Shown piece after piece: positions 8,724 to 18,860 of a stretch of DNA of 24,393 nt. The DNA comes from Sphaeroforma sirkka. Its lineage: Eukaryota; Opisthokonta; Ichthyosporea; Ichthyophonida. The position numbers were made by a program, and so were the translations under genes. The first letter of the stretch is position 1, and each line of letters starts with the position of its first letter. Under the pieces are notes generated by a model, which made no database searches, was not told the DNA's origin, and worked only from the letters and a program-made list of their open reading frames with translations. The stretch spans positions 1-24,393 of the forward strand of contig LUCW03001440.1 in NCBI GenBank assembly GCA_001586965.3, read 5' to 3'.

Positions 8724-8939
8724 CGAAAAAGTATTCTGTCTTGTAACATCGGTAAATATGTCTTCTAGTTGTGTGTTGGTCGTGGGTTGGATACCCCCCG
8801 TGATATATTTTTTCCTATGCTTTCGTGACCATCGAAGTTCGCGCATGCAACGATGGCGAACATTCGACTCCGAGATATTTTCGAAAAATCGATCTTCTAA
8901 CCATGCCAGTCTTTTCGTCTAGCCAATTGATTACCAAAA

Positions 8940-9440
8940 CTTGCTCCCGTAGTTGATATTTGTTGAAAATACGAGTTGAAATCGCATTCTTTCTGTCTCA
9001 GTTTCTCCCAAACTGTGCCTAGCTCCTCTTCTGGCGCAAGTGGCGATCGGATACCGCCTATGTATAGGCCCAAGCCTTTCAACATATCTTGCCTCACTAT
9101 GACATCTATACCCGTCGGCAAGTTCATCAATTCTAATGAACCGTCGATAAGTCTGGTACCGTACCTTATAGGTACCACTTCCGTCGTCCCCAGTCGAGGA
9201 GTTCGCACCGCCTTGTCAGCTAAATATATAAATGACCCAGGTGGTGCCGGAGTTATTGGTCGGCCAAGGAGGTTTGCGGATGTCTGTGAGATACAACTTC
9301 TATTTGCTCCCGTGTCTATCAAGGCTTTGAACGTACGTCCGTTGATTTGTACTTGAATATAGACTCGGTTGTCTGACGTCAGTAATGGGTCTTGTATTGC
9401 CATCACTGCTCCAATCGTGGTAACAAATATGAAGCTCCTA
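8940..9440 (-). pseudogene. A1 retropepsin
   Basis: Protease relic with IQDPLLTSDNRVYIQVQING, then ALIDTGANRSCIS, the D-T-G-A active-site motif. YLADKAVRTPRLG, ELMNLPTGIDVIV and GLGLYIGGIRSPLAPEEE follow. These align block by block with A2's protease at 5300-5761. The homology fades after the Gly-Gly block, where the A1 remnant ends. Confidence 0.85.
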
Positions 9441-9464
9441 TCCGACTCAGACACCCTCACCTCT

Positions 9465-11727
9465 CATGCGTGATCGGCTACCGACTCCCACGTCTCATAG
9501 GCGTGGTTTGGTGTTGACGTCATGTGCTCGAAGTCTTCGTGAAGAATCGTATTGATATGAACCTCTGTAGCTTCCGATGGTAGAGCCAAGTCTTCGTCTT
9601 GTGTAATCGCATTCACCTGTACTTGAGGTGTCGGACGTATTGTGACTACGTCTCTAGTCTGGGATGTATTCTGCCCCTGTTCTGCGGTTGATGTTGTGGA
9701 CGGTCTGTGTACCGATTGTACGTCCCTCAAAGGATGGTTGTTGTCGTATAGCCTTGCCCGACCCTCCGCGCTCCCCGCTTCGACGCCCTGAAATGATGAC
9801 ACCGTGGGATGTGCCTACCACCTGGTGGCGCCTGTGCCTGGCACCCCGCACAAGTCGTTGGTACCGTAGGTTGGGGCAGTTGAGTCCAGTTCTGCGTTTG
9901 TCGTCTACTCATGTGTGGGTTGGGGCGGCTATTCGTGTCATCGCGACTTCCATTGGTCGAAGGGCCCTCGCGTTTGTTGCGACCCTGGAAACGTGCTGTC
10001 GTACGTTGCTGTGCATCCTGAATGTCAGGGTTCAACAGCTGTATAAGCTCGTCTGTCTCCATCAGTTGCCATTTGGGATGCAACTGTAGAGTACGTTCAT
10101 ACGTACGGCCGTTGAGAGCTTCTTCTAACAGTTGTACAATGCAGTGGTTTACTAAATTCTGTTGGAAGTTGGCATCTGTCTGGCACCGTTCACGTGCCCT
10201 CCTGTGGTTCTCCATGAGCTGTGTCATTTGTTCCATAAGAGGAGTGTGCATGTTCCGACTTTGGCCCTTGGCTAACTTGCAAAACGCGGGATCGACAGTG
10301 GCTTGTGTTTCGTGCGAACAGATCTGTTCGATCTGTAGTTGAGGTGTGCATGCCTTCAACCGTTCAGAATTGTCGCGGATGTAGTCCAGTGTTGACTTCT
10401 CCGCCTTGAAGTAAGATAGTACCTTGTGAAACCATGTAAGGTTCCAACTCTCATCCAGCCCTGCGATTTGTGCGTTCTTGAACGCCTCGAGGAGAGCCCC
10501 TCTTGTGTCATGTTCCATAATATCATGTAGGTAGTATCTGTTCGACGGCCAATCAGGCCACGTACGTGGTGAAGGTACGGGACGCTTCTCTACCGGTCGG
10601 AACTCTAATGTAGCTCGAAGTGTCTCAATCACGCCCCGAAGAGCTTCAGCTCGAGCCGTGTTATTCTCCTCGATTGCTTGGCATAGCTCGTCACTTAAAT
10701 GTAGTATCCGTGCGTGTAGCGCCTGTCGGCTTTTCTCGATACTCTCTGGTGTAGGAGGAGGTGTAGGCATCGTTGTCTCCGCTGGCTTCAAAGATTGTTC
10801 TTGCCCATTCATCGTTGGTGTGCATAACGTGGTCTCTGTACGTCGAGGAGTCCGTCCGTACTCACTAGCGGATTCCTTCTCGAATAACTGACGTTGTTGG
10901 TGTTGGCGATATGTCGAACTCATTTGGTCTTGTCTCGTTTTGAGTGCCTCCTGCCCGTGTGGGTTCTGTTTGGCCAACTTTTGCTCGCATACAACATCCT
11001 GGAATGATGGCGCTGCCTCCCTGGATGATAGTATCTTTTCCTCCTCAGAGGATTGCCCCTCTGACTCCGGTGACTCGTATCCAAGGCCATGATGTGGTTG
11101 TGAATGACCTAGTATTCGAAACGCGGGGTTATTCTCCCTATCTCGTGTTGTCTGCCCCTGTCTGTGTGAACTAGTAGATTGGACGTGTGGAGACAACAAG
11201 GTAGTAGGGCGCTCTGAAGCCGTACGTTGCCATCTTTGTTCATACTTGTCCAACAGCGATTGTTGTTGAGCCATGAGCTCGGTGAGCTTTTGTGTTGACC
11301 GCTGCTCCCGCGTCGTACCCTTGTTGCTGGTGCGATGGCGTGGTTGCCCATTAACAGAGGATAAGGCGCCTGGGATACCCGAAGACGAACGGGGAGGCAG
11401 TCCGTTACTGGCTACATGGTCATCAGTAATGGACTGTTCCCTGTTCGCGCGCAGGTCGGAATCTCCCTTGGCCTCGTCGTTGTCTGCTACGTCTTCCATT
11501 ATAAGGCTAGGTTCGCCCCTAGTTGCCGTAGGTATCTGTCGATCGAAGTTTGCTCCCTGGTTATGGACCTCGTCATCCTGAGTATCCCTCCGCTCTGTCT
11601 CAGACCGTTGGCGGGAATGATTCGTTGGATGTTGGTGGCGCTTGGTCCCTCTCCGGTCTATATCATCCTCCTCTCGACGTTCAGGGGTTAGGCGTTGCTG
11701 TCGGCGGCTTTGTCGGGTGTTGGACAT
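9465..11727 (-). pseudogene. A1 gag, mostly open
   Basis: Gag-type protein of A1, starting MSNTRQSRRQQRLTPERR on the minus strand. A long, highly charged, Gln/Arg/Ser-rich N-terminal half of roughly 330 residues is probably unstructured. It is followed by a Pro-rich spot (PTPPPTPE) and a capsid-like region with PRTWPDWP, DTRGALLEAF, DYIRDN, ATVDPAFCKLAKGQ, NHCIVQLLEE, TYERTLQLHPKW and LNPDIQDA. A zinc-knuckle-like motif CAGC...HIPRC follows (C-x2-C-x9-H-x3-C, roughly residue 630). The same blocks are in A2. It would form particles and bind the element RNA. An acidic tail leads to the protease. Confidence 0.85.
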
Positions 11728-11999
11728 ATTAGTATATATTGTAATGTAATGGAGGTTTGGAAATGTATGCAGTCATCCTCAAAATAGTTCGGGTATAAAT
11801 ACTTCCCGTCCTAGAGGTTCGACGCCCATCTCAACAAATCTCGACATTCTTACTTAGACAATTTATTTCGTGCCCAGTACTCCGTCCCTTGCCGTAGTAT
11901 CAACTCACCCATGAATCCTGCTCATATCTTTAGCCAATGCATATGTTATGTGCTCTTATGATTTAGCCCCCGTCGGGGTTCACCCTACCCCCTTGTGTG
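11728..11999. other. Leader upstream of A1 gag
   Basis: Non-coding leader in A1's sense. A TATTTATA string lies on the minus strand at about 11793-11800, roughly 65 bp upstream of the gag start, and could be a promoter. No primer binding site of the usual TGG plus tRNA acceptor form, and no LTR boundary, could be identified. At 11967-11978 there is a GC-rich hairpin CCCCCGTCGGGG. Confidence 0.35.
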
Positions 12000-13180
12000 C
12001 TTCTCCATCCTTCTGGTGGAGTCAATTGCCTCTTCAGTGAACTCTTCTTGCTCCTGAGAAGGCTCTTCAGCTCTTGTGTTGCTCCCCGTATGTCGCTGAT
12101 TTATTCTTCCGTGCTCCAACATGTGCCATTGTGATAAACAACTCATGATGGCTCCATATAGGCCTTCCTGGCTCTGTCGATCCCTCTCTATGCAACTAAA
12201 CTCGACTTAATAATGCCCTCGTACGTCCCGTCGCCTGAAGTCCCCTAAGACAGATGTTTCTTAGTATTGTTCTTGGTTCTCGTCGCCAAATATGGCCCTT
12301 ATCTCGGTAGACCACTTCTCTGTGAGTGTGTTGAGCTTTATTACCTTGCAACGACTGAAATAGAATGTTAGCTCGTCTGAAACCTCTCGCTTACTGTAAT
12401 CGACTCTTTCTAAACCTCTATATGCAGGTGGTATGTTTACCCTTGTTCCTACCCCTATGCTTTCTACCAAGGTGTAAATAAAATTGCTATAGCTCGCTTT
12501 TGTCTAGACCTGGTGTGAGTCTATATTGTTTGTAACGTTGTCACTTTTAGCCCTACCTGTCTAAGGCACTACTATCCTATATCTTCGCTTGAATATTTCT
12601 CTGTTCAACACTTTAAAATCTACCTCTCCTGACTCTATTTTCCTGTTTTTAACGAAATTCTTTACCTCCAACAATTGTCTTAACTAACCCAGCTTTTCTT
12701 CTTCTAGTTTGTACGTGTCCTTAGTATGGTCCTGGTGTAACTACTGCCCTACTATTTATATCTCTAACCTTATAGTTTCGACCACTACTAGAGCTACTCT
12801 TAGTTAGTATTGTTACTTATCTTGTTCGTTGTCTGAGCCCTTCCGGACCCTCTGATTTCGCTCCTGTTCTGCTGATGTCAACCCCTCCGATGCTTTCGAT
12901 GGCTCCTCGTGCTCAGTTCTAGTGTCTTTGTTTGACAATGTTTGTTGCTTTCTAGAAATATTAGCTACTTGCTGAGAAAGCCTGACCCTTTCTAACTGCC
13001 TAGCCATACTAGATCTACTTAGCCTAAAGCATCGATCGATTCCTTCAGATCCTAATGCCTGGTGCCCGTTGTATCTGCTGTTCGCCCGGTCTCTGTGTTT
13101 CTTCCGGGCCGCTGTCACCATTTGACAGTAAGGACGGCATCGTGGCACTAGCGTCACTGCTAGTCGAACCACTACCAACC
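12000..13180 (-). pseudogene. Unrecognised decayed coding-like relic, possibly gag
   Basis: Minus-strand reading gives protein-like sequence with several breaks, not a single frame. Readable parts include a charged Gln/Ser/Arg/Lys-rich segment (about 12813-13178, with LERVRLSQQVANIS and SAEQERNQRVRK), a Lys/Glu-rich helix-like part (about 12590-12700), and NIPPAYRGLERVDY followed by EVSDELTFYFSRC (about 12261-12470). The tail (about 12000-12120) is Glu/Gln-rich. No RT or integrase motif is present and I do not recognise a family. It has the same orientation as A1 and lies directly upstream of it, so a gag relic of a further retroelement is one guess. A decayed host gene is another. Confidence 0.35.
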
Positions 13181-13616
13181 TCCTCCGTCGGTAGATTCTA
13201 GCGATCTCATCAACTTACTGCTCCATCTTGCTTTTCCTGTTACATTCAAAGTTCTTTCCCTTTTTTGTTCGTAGTTTCTCTATAGAAAAATTAATAAATT
13301 TCAATTTATTACTATAAAGCAGCTTAAATAAAGATAGCTTAAAACCCTAAAACAACTTTCCAAAGTATAGTTAAAAATGTAGTAAGTACACGTCGAGTAA
13401 CTATATCTCAACGTTCTCCCTCCTCAGGGAGGGGGACGTTGTTCATTTAGTAGTAATTGTAAACAGTAATCCTAAAATGACTGACTCTTAAATGAGTCAT
13501 TAGTCATGTGTTGTAAAACCAGCAAAACCCTAAAACCCAGTTTATCAGATTATTCTGATAAACTGTAAAACTTGTAATAAACCTAAAATAATCAAATAAA
13601 TATAAGTACTTGTATT
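13181..13616. other. AT-rich non-coding block with stem-loops
   Basis: No gene is seen. The block has several stem-loop structures (13411-13439, 13477-13507, 13538-13565) and two short CCCTAAAAC strings. It ends abruptly where the RT homology of fragment C begins at about 13617. It might be part of an undefined mobile element or displaced organelle DNA; nothing in it decides between these. Confidence 0.4.
13538..13565. repeat. Perfect 12-bp stem-loop
   Basis: CAGTTTATCAGA at 13538-13549 pairs perfectly with TCTGATAAACTG at 13554-13565 across a TTAT loop. It is the strongest of three adjacent stem-loops. The others are a GC-rich one at 13411-13439 (ACGT and CTCCCT arms) and TGACTC/GAGTCA at 13482-13498. 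A terminator, recombination site or cruciform is possible. No function is shown. Confidence 0.75.
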
Positions 13617-13662
13617 CTGACCACAGAGCGGTCAACGCACTGATTCCAGGAGACCAGTTCCT

Positions 13663-13843
13663 TGTGGTAAAAGTCCCCCTTAAACCACTATCAGTGTGGA
13701 GTTAGAATTAATTTACAATTAATTCACACGAGGTGAATTATTTGTAGACCACGTAGACAATCAAATATAAGAATAAATACACCGCACTGAGCCTCAGGGA
13801 GACTCAGTAGGTTTTAGTATCGTATTTTGATGTGTTTACTACA
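13663..13843 (+). mobile_element. Solo LTR (181 bp) inserted in fragment C
   Basis: It starts TGTGGTAAAAGTCC and ends GTGTTTACTACA, with TG...CA ends. It is flanked by the 4-bp direct repeat TCCT (13659-13662 and 13844-13847). The C reverse transcriptase homology runs up to one side and resumes on the other, so the empty site can be inferred. An AATAAA signal lies at 13772-13777. The related copy at 1561-1738 is inverted and about 97 percent identical. Solo LTRs of this kind form by recombination between the two LTRs of a full element. The short length and near-symmetrical ends also allow a TRIM-type origin. Confidence 0.85.
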
Positions 13844-14212
13844 TCCTGATACCGTAAGTGAATGAGATCATTTCACGGCTCAAGAGCAGGAGGTACTACA
13901 CCACACTCGATATACCAGCAGCATATCATAGACTACCGATACACCCGGATTCTAGATACTTATTTAGTTTCACACACGATCGATACCAGTATTCGTTTAC
14001 ATCGGCGCCTTTCGGGATACACGTATTGACGCAACAATTTTAACGGACGCTCAAGAAGACACTAGATAATCTATCAGTCCACCACTATATTGATGATATC
14101 GTGATTGCCAGTGACGATTATAAAGAGCACATCGCTACAGTGAAGGAGGTTACCATAAGATTGACGTACCACAGTTTCAAATTCAACCAGGCGAAGTGCC
14201 ACTTTGAAATTG

Positions 14213-14808
14213 TGTAGAAATACGGCCTCCGGTCAGTCTAAAATATCAAGATCAATTGAGATAATACATTGGTTTTTATTTGTATTTTAAATAATTTAGT
14301 ACAAGCTCTTTTTCCAATATTTCCAAAGTGTTCTAAATTCACTTTGATGGCTCCAATAGCCTGAGTATTTGGTATGACTCATCTACTTGGACTTATTTGA
14401 GACATTAGTAGATGTAGGATATTATAAACTAAATTTTATAATCTCCGAACTACTACTTATAGATTTTGGTCCTCCCGCCAATCTCCAAAATCCAATAAGT
14501 CTTTTTCTTTTTTTAACTTTTCTTCAGATGGAACTTTATGTATATCAGCTAATGTATTAACGTGACTTACGTTATTATGTCTATTTACAAATTAGGCAAG
14601 TGGTCATGAACACTTAGTACTTCTAGTGAAAATTATTCAATAAAGAACAGCTAGAGGTACGCCCTGTGTGATCGAGGATATTTGGGCTCTTAACAAGAGG
14701 CAGTCCCGATCATTCTTACACAAGCTACCACTGCTAAATCCTAACTGACTAAATTATATTTTAGTTTAATATAGTTTGAAATCTAGTAATTTTCCATCGA
14801 AATTTACA
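14213..14808 (+). repeat. B 5' LTR (596 bp)
   Basis: It begins TGTAGAAATACGGCC and ends CGAAATTTACA. An AATAAA poly(A) signal lies at 14639-14644. The leader after it begins TATTTTTCAGTTAACTAG, which does not look like a tRNA primer site. It pairs with 21266-21866. Confidence 0.95.
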
Positions 14809-14887
14809 TATTTTTCAGTTAACTAGTAGTTACAGTAGTGTACTGCTTCTAGACTGTCTAACATCGATTTACTATCCAGCAAATACT

Positions 14888-16920
14888 ATGGCTAAGGGTA
14901 CTTCTAAAGGCAAGGGAGCCGCTAGCTCTAAGCCTGCTAAGCCTGCCGAGGTTCCTGAGGTCCATGTGGAAACACCTAGCCTGTCTGGAGTTGAGCCTGC
15001 CGAGGAAACTGTTGGGGAAGCCAATTCTGAGGTTGGTACAGAGGATTATTCTGAGGATGACTCGTCGGATCCTAAAGCCTTGGAAGAAGAGGTATCTACT
15101 ACCGCGGAAGGCTCGCCAGCGTCCGTGTATCACCTAGGAGTGAAGCTCAGGACCCCAGCTTGCCCCCTGACCACGTGCCGTCAAATATTGGGGATAAACG
15201 TCGAAAGGCTGGAAAATTCGTGGATACGAATGTCGGGGGCATTATAACTCCACATCTAAAGGACACTCCAGTACAAATCCGGAGTGAAAAGGAAGTATTG
15301 GACCTGTCCGAAAATTTCGGTTTCGCCATCGATGGAGAAGCCATTCCATTCAGCTCAAATCTTGGGGCCGAAGCTGAGGACGCCATAACTCGACAACGAG
15401 TGGTTGGATCCTCTCAATCTCGACGCCAATTGAACCGCACTGAAGCGCTCTTGAAGGAGCTAGCGGCAGCAGCAGTTGTGGACCCCTCTATCGTGTCCCA
15501 CTTGGCTGATATTCTTCCTATACCGAAGAAGAAGAAAAAATTTCGGGCCGAGTTTCGAACCCGAAACCTGCTGGTTTACCAGCCAGTACGGGTACCACTA
15601 AGCCAGTTACCACTGGTGAGAGAGGAAATATTACAAAATTTAATCTCTATAGCTCTGATGCTACCATTGACCATCCTCTTGACAAACCTAACCCTGTCAG
15701 AGGATATGATCGTATGGAACTCGATGAGGCTTACCATCCTCGTAATATCGACCCTCATTTGCCAACTAACCCTGGTAATCACGATTTTGGCAATCGCTAC
15801 ACCAGTACCTCGTTAGAGAGTTCCCGCTCTAATCCTGAGGATGAGGAAGTGAGAACCAGACATACTCGTCTCAGGCTATTACGCTCTGGTATGCAAGTCC
15901 TTGAGGACCGTCTATTGAATGACTCTGACCTTGACGATAGGAAAGCGGATAACATTCACTATCTAATCGATAACAAGAGAAAGGAAATAGACACCATCTT
16001 GGCACTAGCAGCCCGTAGCACTGAGCATGAGCCTCGTGAACACTTAGAACCAAGCTTTATAAAGCAGCTAGGTAACGCGCAGGCTGTGGTCGATTTCTCT
16101 ACTAATGAGAGTACAGTGGAGACACTGAAGGCCTTCGACCAACTTAAGGAGTCTGCCAGCCTTAAGGATAAGCAGATGATGAATGCCTTTATTCATTTCT
16201 GTGAGCCAGGTGAATGGCGAACTATCTTGAAGGCTCATGAGCCCAACTGGAAAGCCCTACCCTGGCACCAGTTGCGTGATAATATACTTAACACCTTTTT
16301 TGAAGATGCACGTGACCGTGAACTTCTAGAGTCTCGCAAGTTCTTCGCGAACGATACCACTATTCGAGGTGCTCTAGCTCATATGACACATGAATACTCG
16401 GATGGGCGGTCGTACCTATACTGGCGAATATTTATTAATTTGTCAGATGATGGAGACTCTGGGAGCTAACCTCTTTAAGAAAGTCAATGATGACACCATC
16501 GCCTATGGTGATTTGCGATCTATGCCTTGGTCTGTCTTTGAGAAGATAGTTCACAAGCATACCAATCCCTCTACTAGAGTACTTAGTACCACGAGCTACA
16601 CCCAGCCCACTAAGCGTAACGCAGTAGGGACTAATACTGCGCGTAGTACTAAGAAACCTCGCACTACTACTGGAGGGGGTACTGGCTCTACTTCTACCGA
16701 ACCGAAAGGTGACAAGAAGGTGAGAGCGCCTTGCAAGAAGTGTGGTTACAACCTCACAAAACGTAATGGCAAGTGGAATGATAGACACGACCCTGTTAAG
16801 TGTGCACCAGGCAAGCCAGATTTTGGACACTATATGAAAGAGTGTGCTATTTGCAAGGGTACTAACGGTTGGCACAAAGAGGATTGCAAGGACTTACCGG
16901 ACGTCCAAGTTAAGCACTGA
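14888..16920 (+). pseudogene. B gag region
   Basis: It starts MAKGTSKGKGAASSKPAK with a Lys/Ala/Ser-rich, then acidic, N-terminal segment. The capsid-like middle part (about 15840-16560) is helical and charged, with LRSGMQVLEDRLLNDSDLD and WKALPWHQLRDNILNTFFED. A Thr/Arg/Lys-rich segment follows, and then two zinc-binding-like motifs: CKKC...HDPVKC (C-x2-C-x14-H-x4-C) and CAICKGTNGWHKEDC (C-x2-C-x6-H-x3-C) at about 16728-16885. It would package the element RNA. It is broken. Apart from the zinc motifs it shows no obvious similarity to A1/A2 gag. Confidence 0.75.
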
Positions 16921-16929
16921 CAGTACCAT

Positions 16930-17340
16930 ATGTGTGCACTAGAGCAAGATTATGAGAAAATGTTCAATAAAATCTATACCAAAGGAGATGAACGTATCTT
17001 TCAAACGGTTTTCGTAAATGGAGAAAAAGTCATGGTACTATTTGATCCAGGGGCTGAAGTCTCTGCTATCTCACGCCGAGTAGCCTACGCTACAGATATG
17101 GCTGTCCATAACGAAACAACTGATTTAATCTTGGGAAATGGCAAAGTTACTACTTGCGAACAAGCCATTGACTATGCACACATAATGCTGTCAGATAGAA
17201 GAGAAGTGAAGACTCACCTAATCGTTACTGACATGTCTCAGAAATACGATTTAATTATAGGTATGACTGATCTTCTCAGTTTAGGTATAACACTCACTGG
17301 TCTGCCTAATGGGCTAGACCCGAATAAAGATCAGTCAGAT
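16930..17340 (+). pseudogene. B retropepsin
   Basis: VNGEKVMVLFDPGAEVSAIS carries the D-x-G-A type active-site context of retropepsins. LIVTDMSQKYDLIIGMTDLL follows at the expected distance, with the hydrophobic-hydrophobic-Gly element. A linker of about 75 residues leads to RT. The ATG at 16930 opens this frame, which continues into the RT region. Confidence 0.75.
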
Positions 17341-17559
17341 GATAATATGTTAAAGATACCTAAACCTCCGGAAGGTGAAGCAAAGAATATGATTCCGCAC
17401 TTCACCGATATAATTATGGACTTAATTATACAAAACAGGAAGATTGCAGTAACTGACTGGTGTATGTTTAAGTTCTCTAATGGGTACGTTAGACTTGACT
17501 TAACAAACGTCGACTTCTCTAAGTTAAAGTGTCCTTCACATAACTACGTGAGTTGGAGA

Positions 17560-18260
17560 CACAAAGACGTTGTCAAAACCCAAATCGAAGATTGGTTAAA
17601 ACAGGGTCTAATTGAAATCAATTATGATGCAACCCCAGTTAACTTCGCCCTCTTAGCGGTCGATCAATATAAATCTGATGGAACGTTTAGTAAAACAAGA
17701 GTAGTACTAGACCTGTCGCCAATCAACAAACTAATTCCGCAACATAGTTTTCCCTTACCTAAGATAAGCGAGATACTACGCAAAATGGAGGTGCGACTAT
17801 CTTTCCAAGATAGACTTAAAAGCTGCATTCCATCAACTACAGATATATGAGCCTCATAGGAAATACTTTTTCCTTTACTTGGCAAGGTAAGAAGTACCAG
17901 TTTAAAGGTGCACCTGAAGGCTTACACATGTTACCTTCTTTCTTCCAACAAGTTATGATGGAATTATTTGCGGACCTGTCGTATAACGTATCAGTATATT
18001 TAGATGATATAGTTATCTTTACAAAGACAGCACATGAACATGCTAAACTCGTTAAAGAAGTCTTAAAGCGACTTAATCATGCTAAACTTAAGATTAACGA
18101 AGACAAGTGTTCTTTTGCTAAAGATACTATACACTTACTTGGCTACAAAGTATCTGCAGCAGGGGTAGAAATTGATCCTGGCAAGAAACAGTTTCTGTTG
18201 GATTTTTCAACACCAATTACTGGAAGAGATGTGAACTCTGTGTGTGGGTTTATTAACTTC
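17560..18260 (+). pseudogene. B reverse transcriptase
   Basis: Blocks in order are DWLKQGLIEIN, FALLAVDQYKSDG, TRVVLDLSPINKLIPQHSFP, FSFTWQGKKYQFKGAPEGLH, NVSVYLDDIVIFTKTAHEHA (the YLDD catalytic box) and AKLKINEDKCSFAKDTIHLL with GYKVSAAGVEIDPGK. These are standard Ty3/gypsy RT motifs. They differ enough from A2 and C to mark a separate lineage. The copy is broken. Confidence 0.9.
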
Positions 18261-18860
18261 TTCTCGGATTCGGTACCGCATCTTTCTCATTACTTAAAGC
18301 CTTTCAGTCACCTACGGCTGCACAAAGGACCTTTGGGAAAGCTTTGGACTAAAGAATGTGATGATGCATTTAAACTAGTCAAAAGTAAAGTAATGGACGC
18401 ACCCATCATGCAGTACCCTGTGGATGGTGTCCCATTCCAAGTAGCAACCGACGCTTCAGATCGAGCGGTAGGTGGAGTGCTTTACCAAACGATAAATGGT
18501 AAACCACGCTACATACAATTCTTTAGCAAGAGTTATAATAAGAGTCAACGGAATTACCCTACCGTTAAACAAGAGCTCCTTGCTATAGTTACTGCGCTAA
18601 GACAGTTTAAAGACTACCTTTATGGAAATTACTTTACTGTCGCCTGTGATCAAAAGTCTCTAACATACTTAAAAGATATGAAACCTGACTCACAGTTGGT
18701 GAGCCGCTGGCATGACATTATTGCCAAGTTCGCTTTTAATATAACACACATACCAGGAATACATAACCATCTTCCTGACATGCTCTCTCGACTTGTGCCC
18801 GACTACCAGAAAACAGTCAAGGAGTTATTAGCAACCGATTGGATGCTAAATAAGAAATAG
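18260..18860 (+). pseudogene. B connection and RNase H
   Basis: The connection domain (HLSHYLKPFSHLRL, KECDDAFKLVKSKV) is followed by RNase H with VATDASDRAVGGVLYQ (first catalytic Asp), FFSKSYNKSQRNYPTVKQEL (Glu), FTVACDQKSLTYL (Asp) and FAFNITHIPGIHNHLPDMLS (terminal N-x-x-x-D-x-x-S block). This activity would degrade the RNA strand during cDNA synthesis. Confidence 0.9.

Larger units (their letters stand above)
7901..8890. other. Spacer between A2 gag and A1 remnant
   Basis: No convincing gene lies here. In A2's sense this is the upstream leader, where a 5' LTR and primer site would be expected. A TATATAA-containing palindrome at 7973-7986 could be a promoter. A TA/GTATAT microsatellite occupies about 8688-8723. 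I found no tRNA-complementary primer site and no LTR match on the far side of A2, so LTR limits are not called. Confidence 0.4.
8900..11727 (-). mobile_element. Element A1: Ty3/gypsy remnant with gag and protease only
   Basis: On the minus strand a long gag is followed by a retropepsin, and recognisable homology stops near 8900-9000. No RT, RNase H or integrase of this copy is found in the window. It is related to A2 in gag and protease but clearly a different lineage. The surviving part is better preserved than A2, with only one or two breaks, and most of the gag is a single open frame of more than 650 codons. No LTRs were recognised. It may have lost its pol by recombination or deletion against A2, which lies immediately downstream in the same orientation. 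Confidence 0.85.

Noticed and set aside
9664-10089. 141-codon plus-strand open frame
   Set aside because: It lies opposite the A1 gag, which has clear conserved blocks on the minus strand; the plus frame shows no domain and is a shadow.
11273-11581. 102-codon plus-strand open frame
   Set aside because: Antisense shadow of the charged N-terminal half of A1 gag, with no recognisable motif.
11816-11826. tRNA B-box-like string GGTTCGACGCC
   Set aside because: No T-stem or acceptor stem can be folded around it, and no A-box or anticodon arm lies at a suitable distance. It also does not form a normal primer binding site on the minus strand.
13520-13540. CCCTAAAACCC string, telomere-like
   Set aside because: Only one or two degenerate units are present here and near 13340; no array, so no interstitial telomere call.
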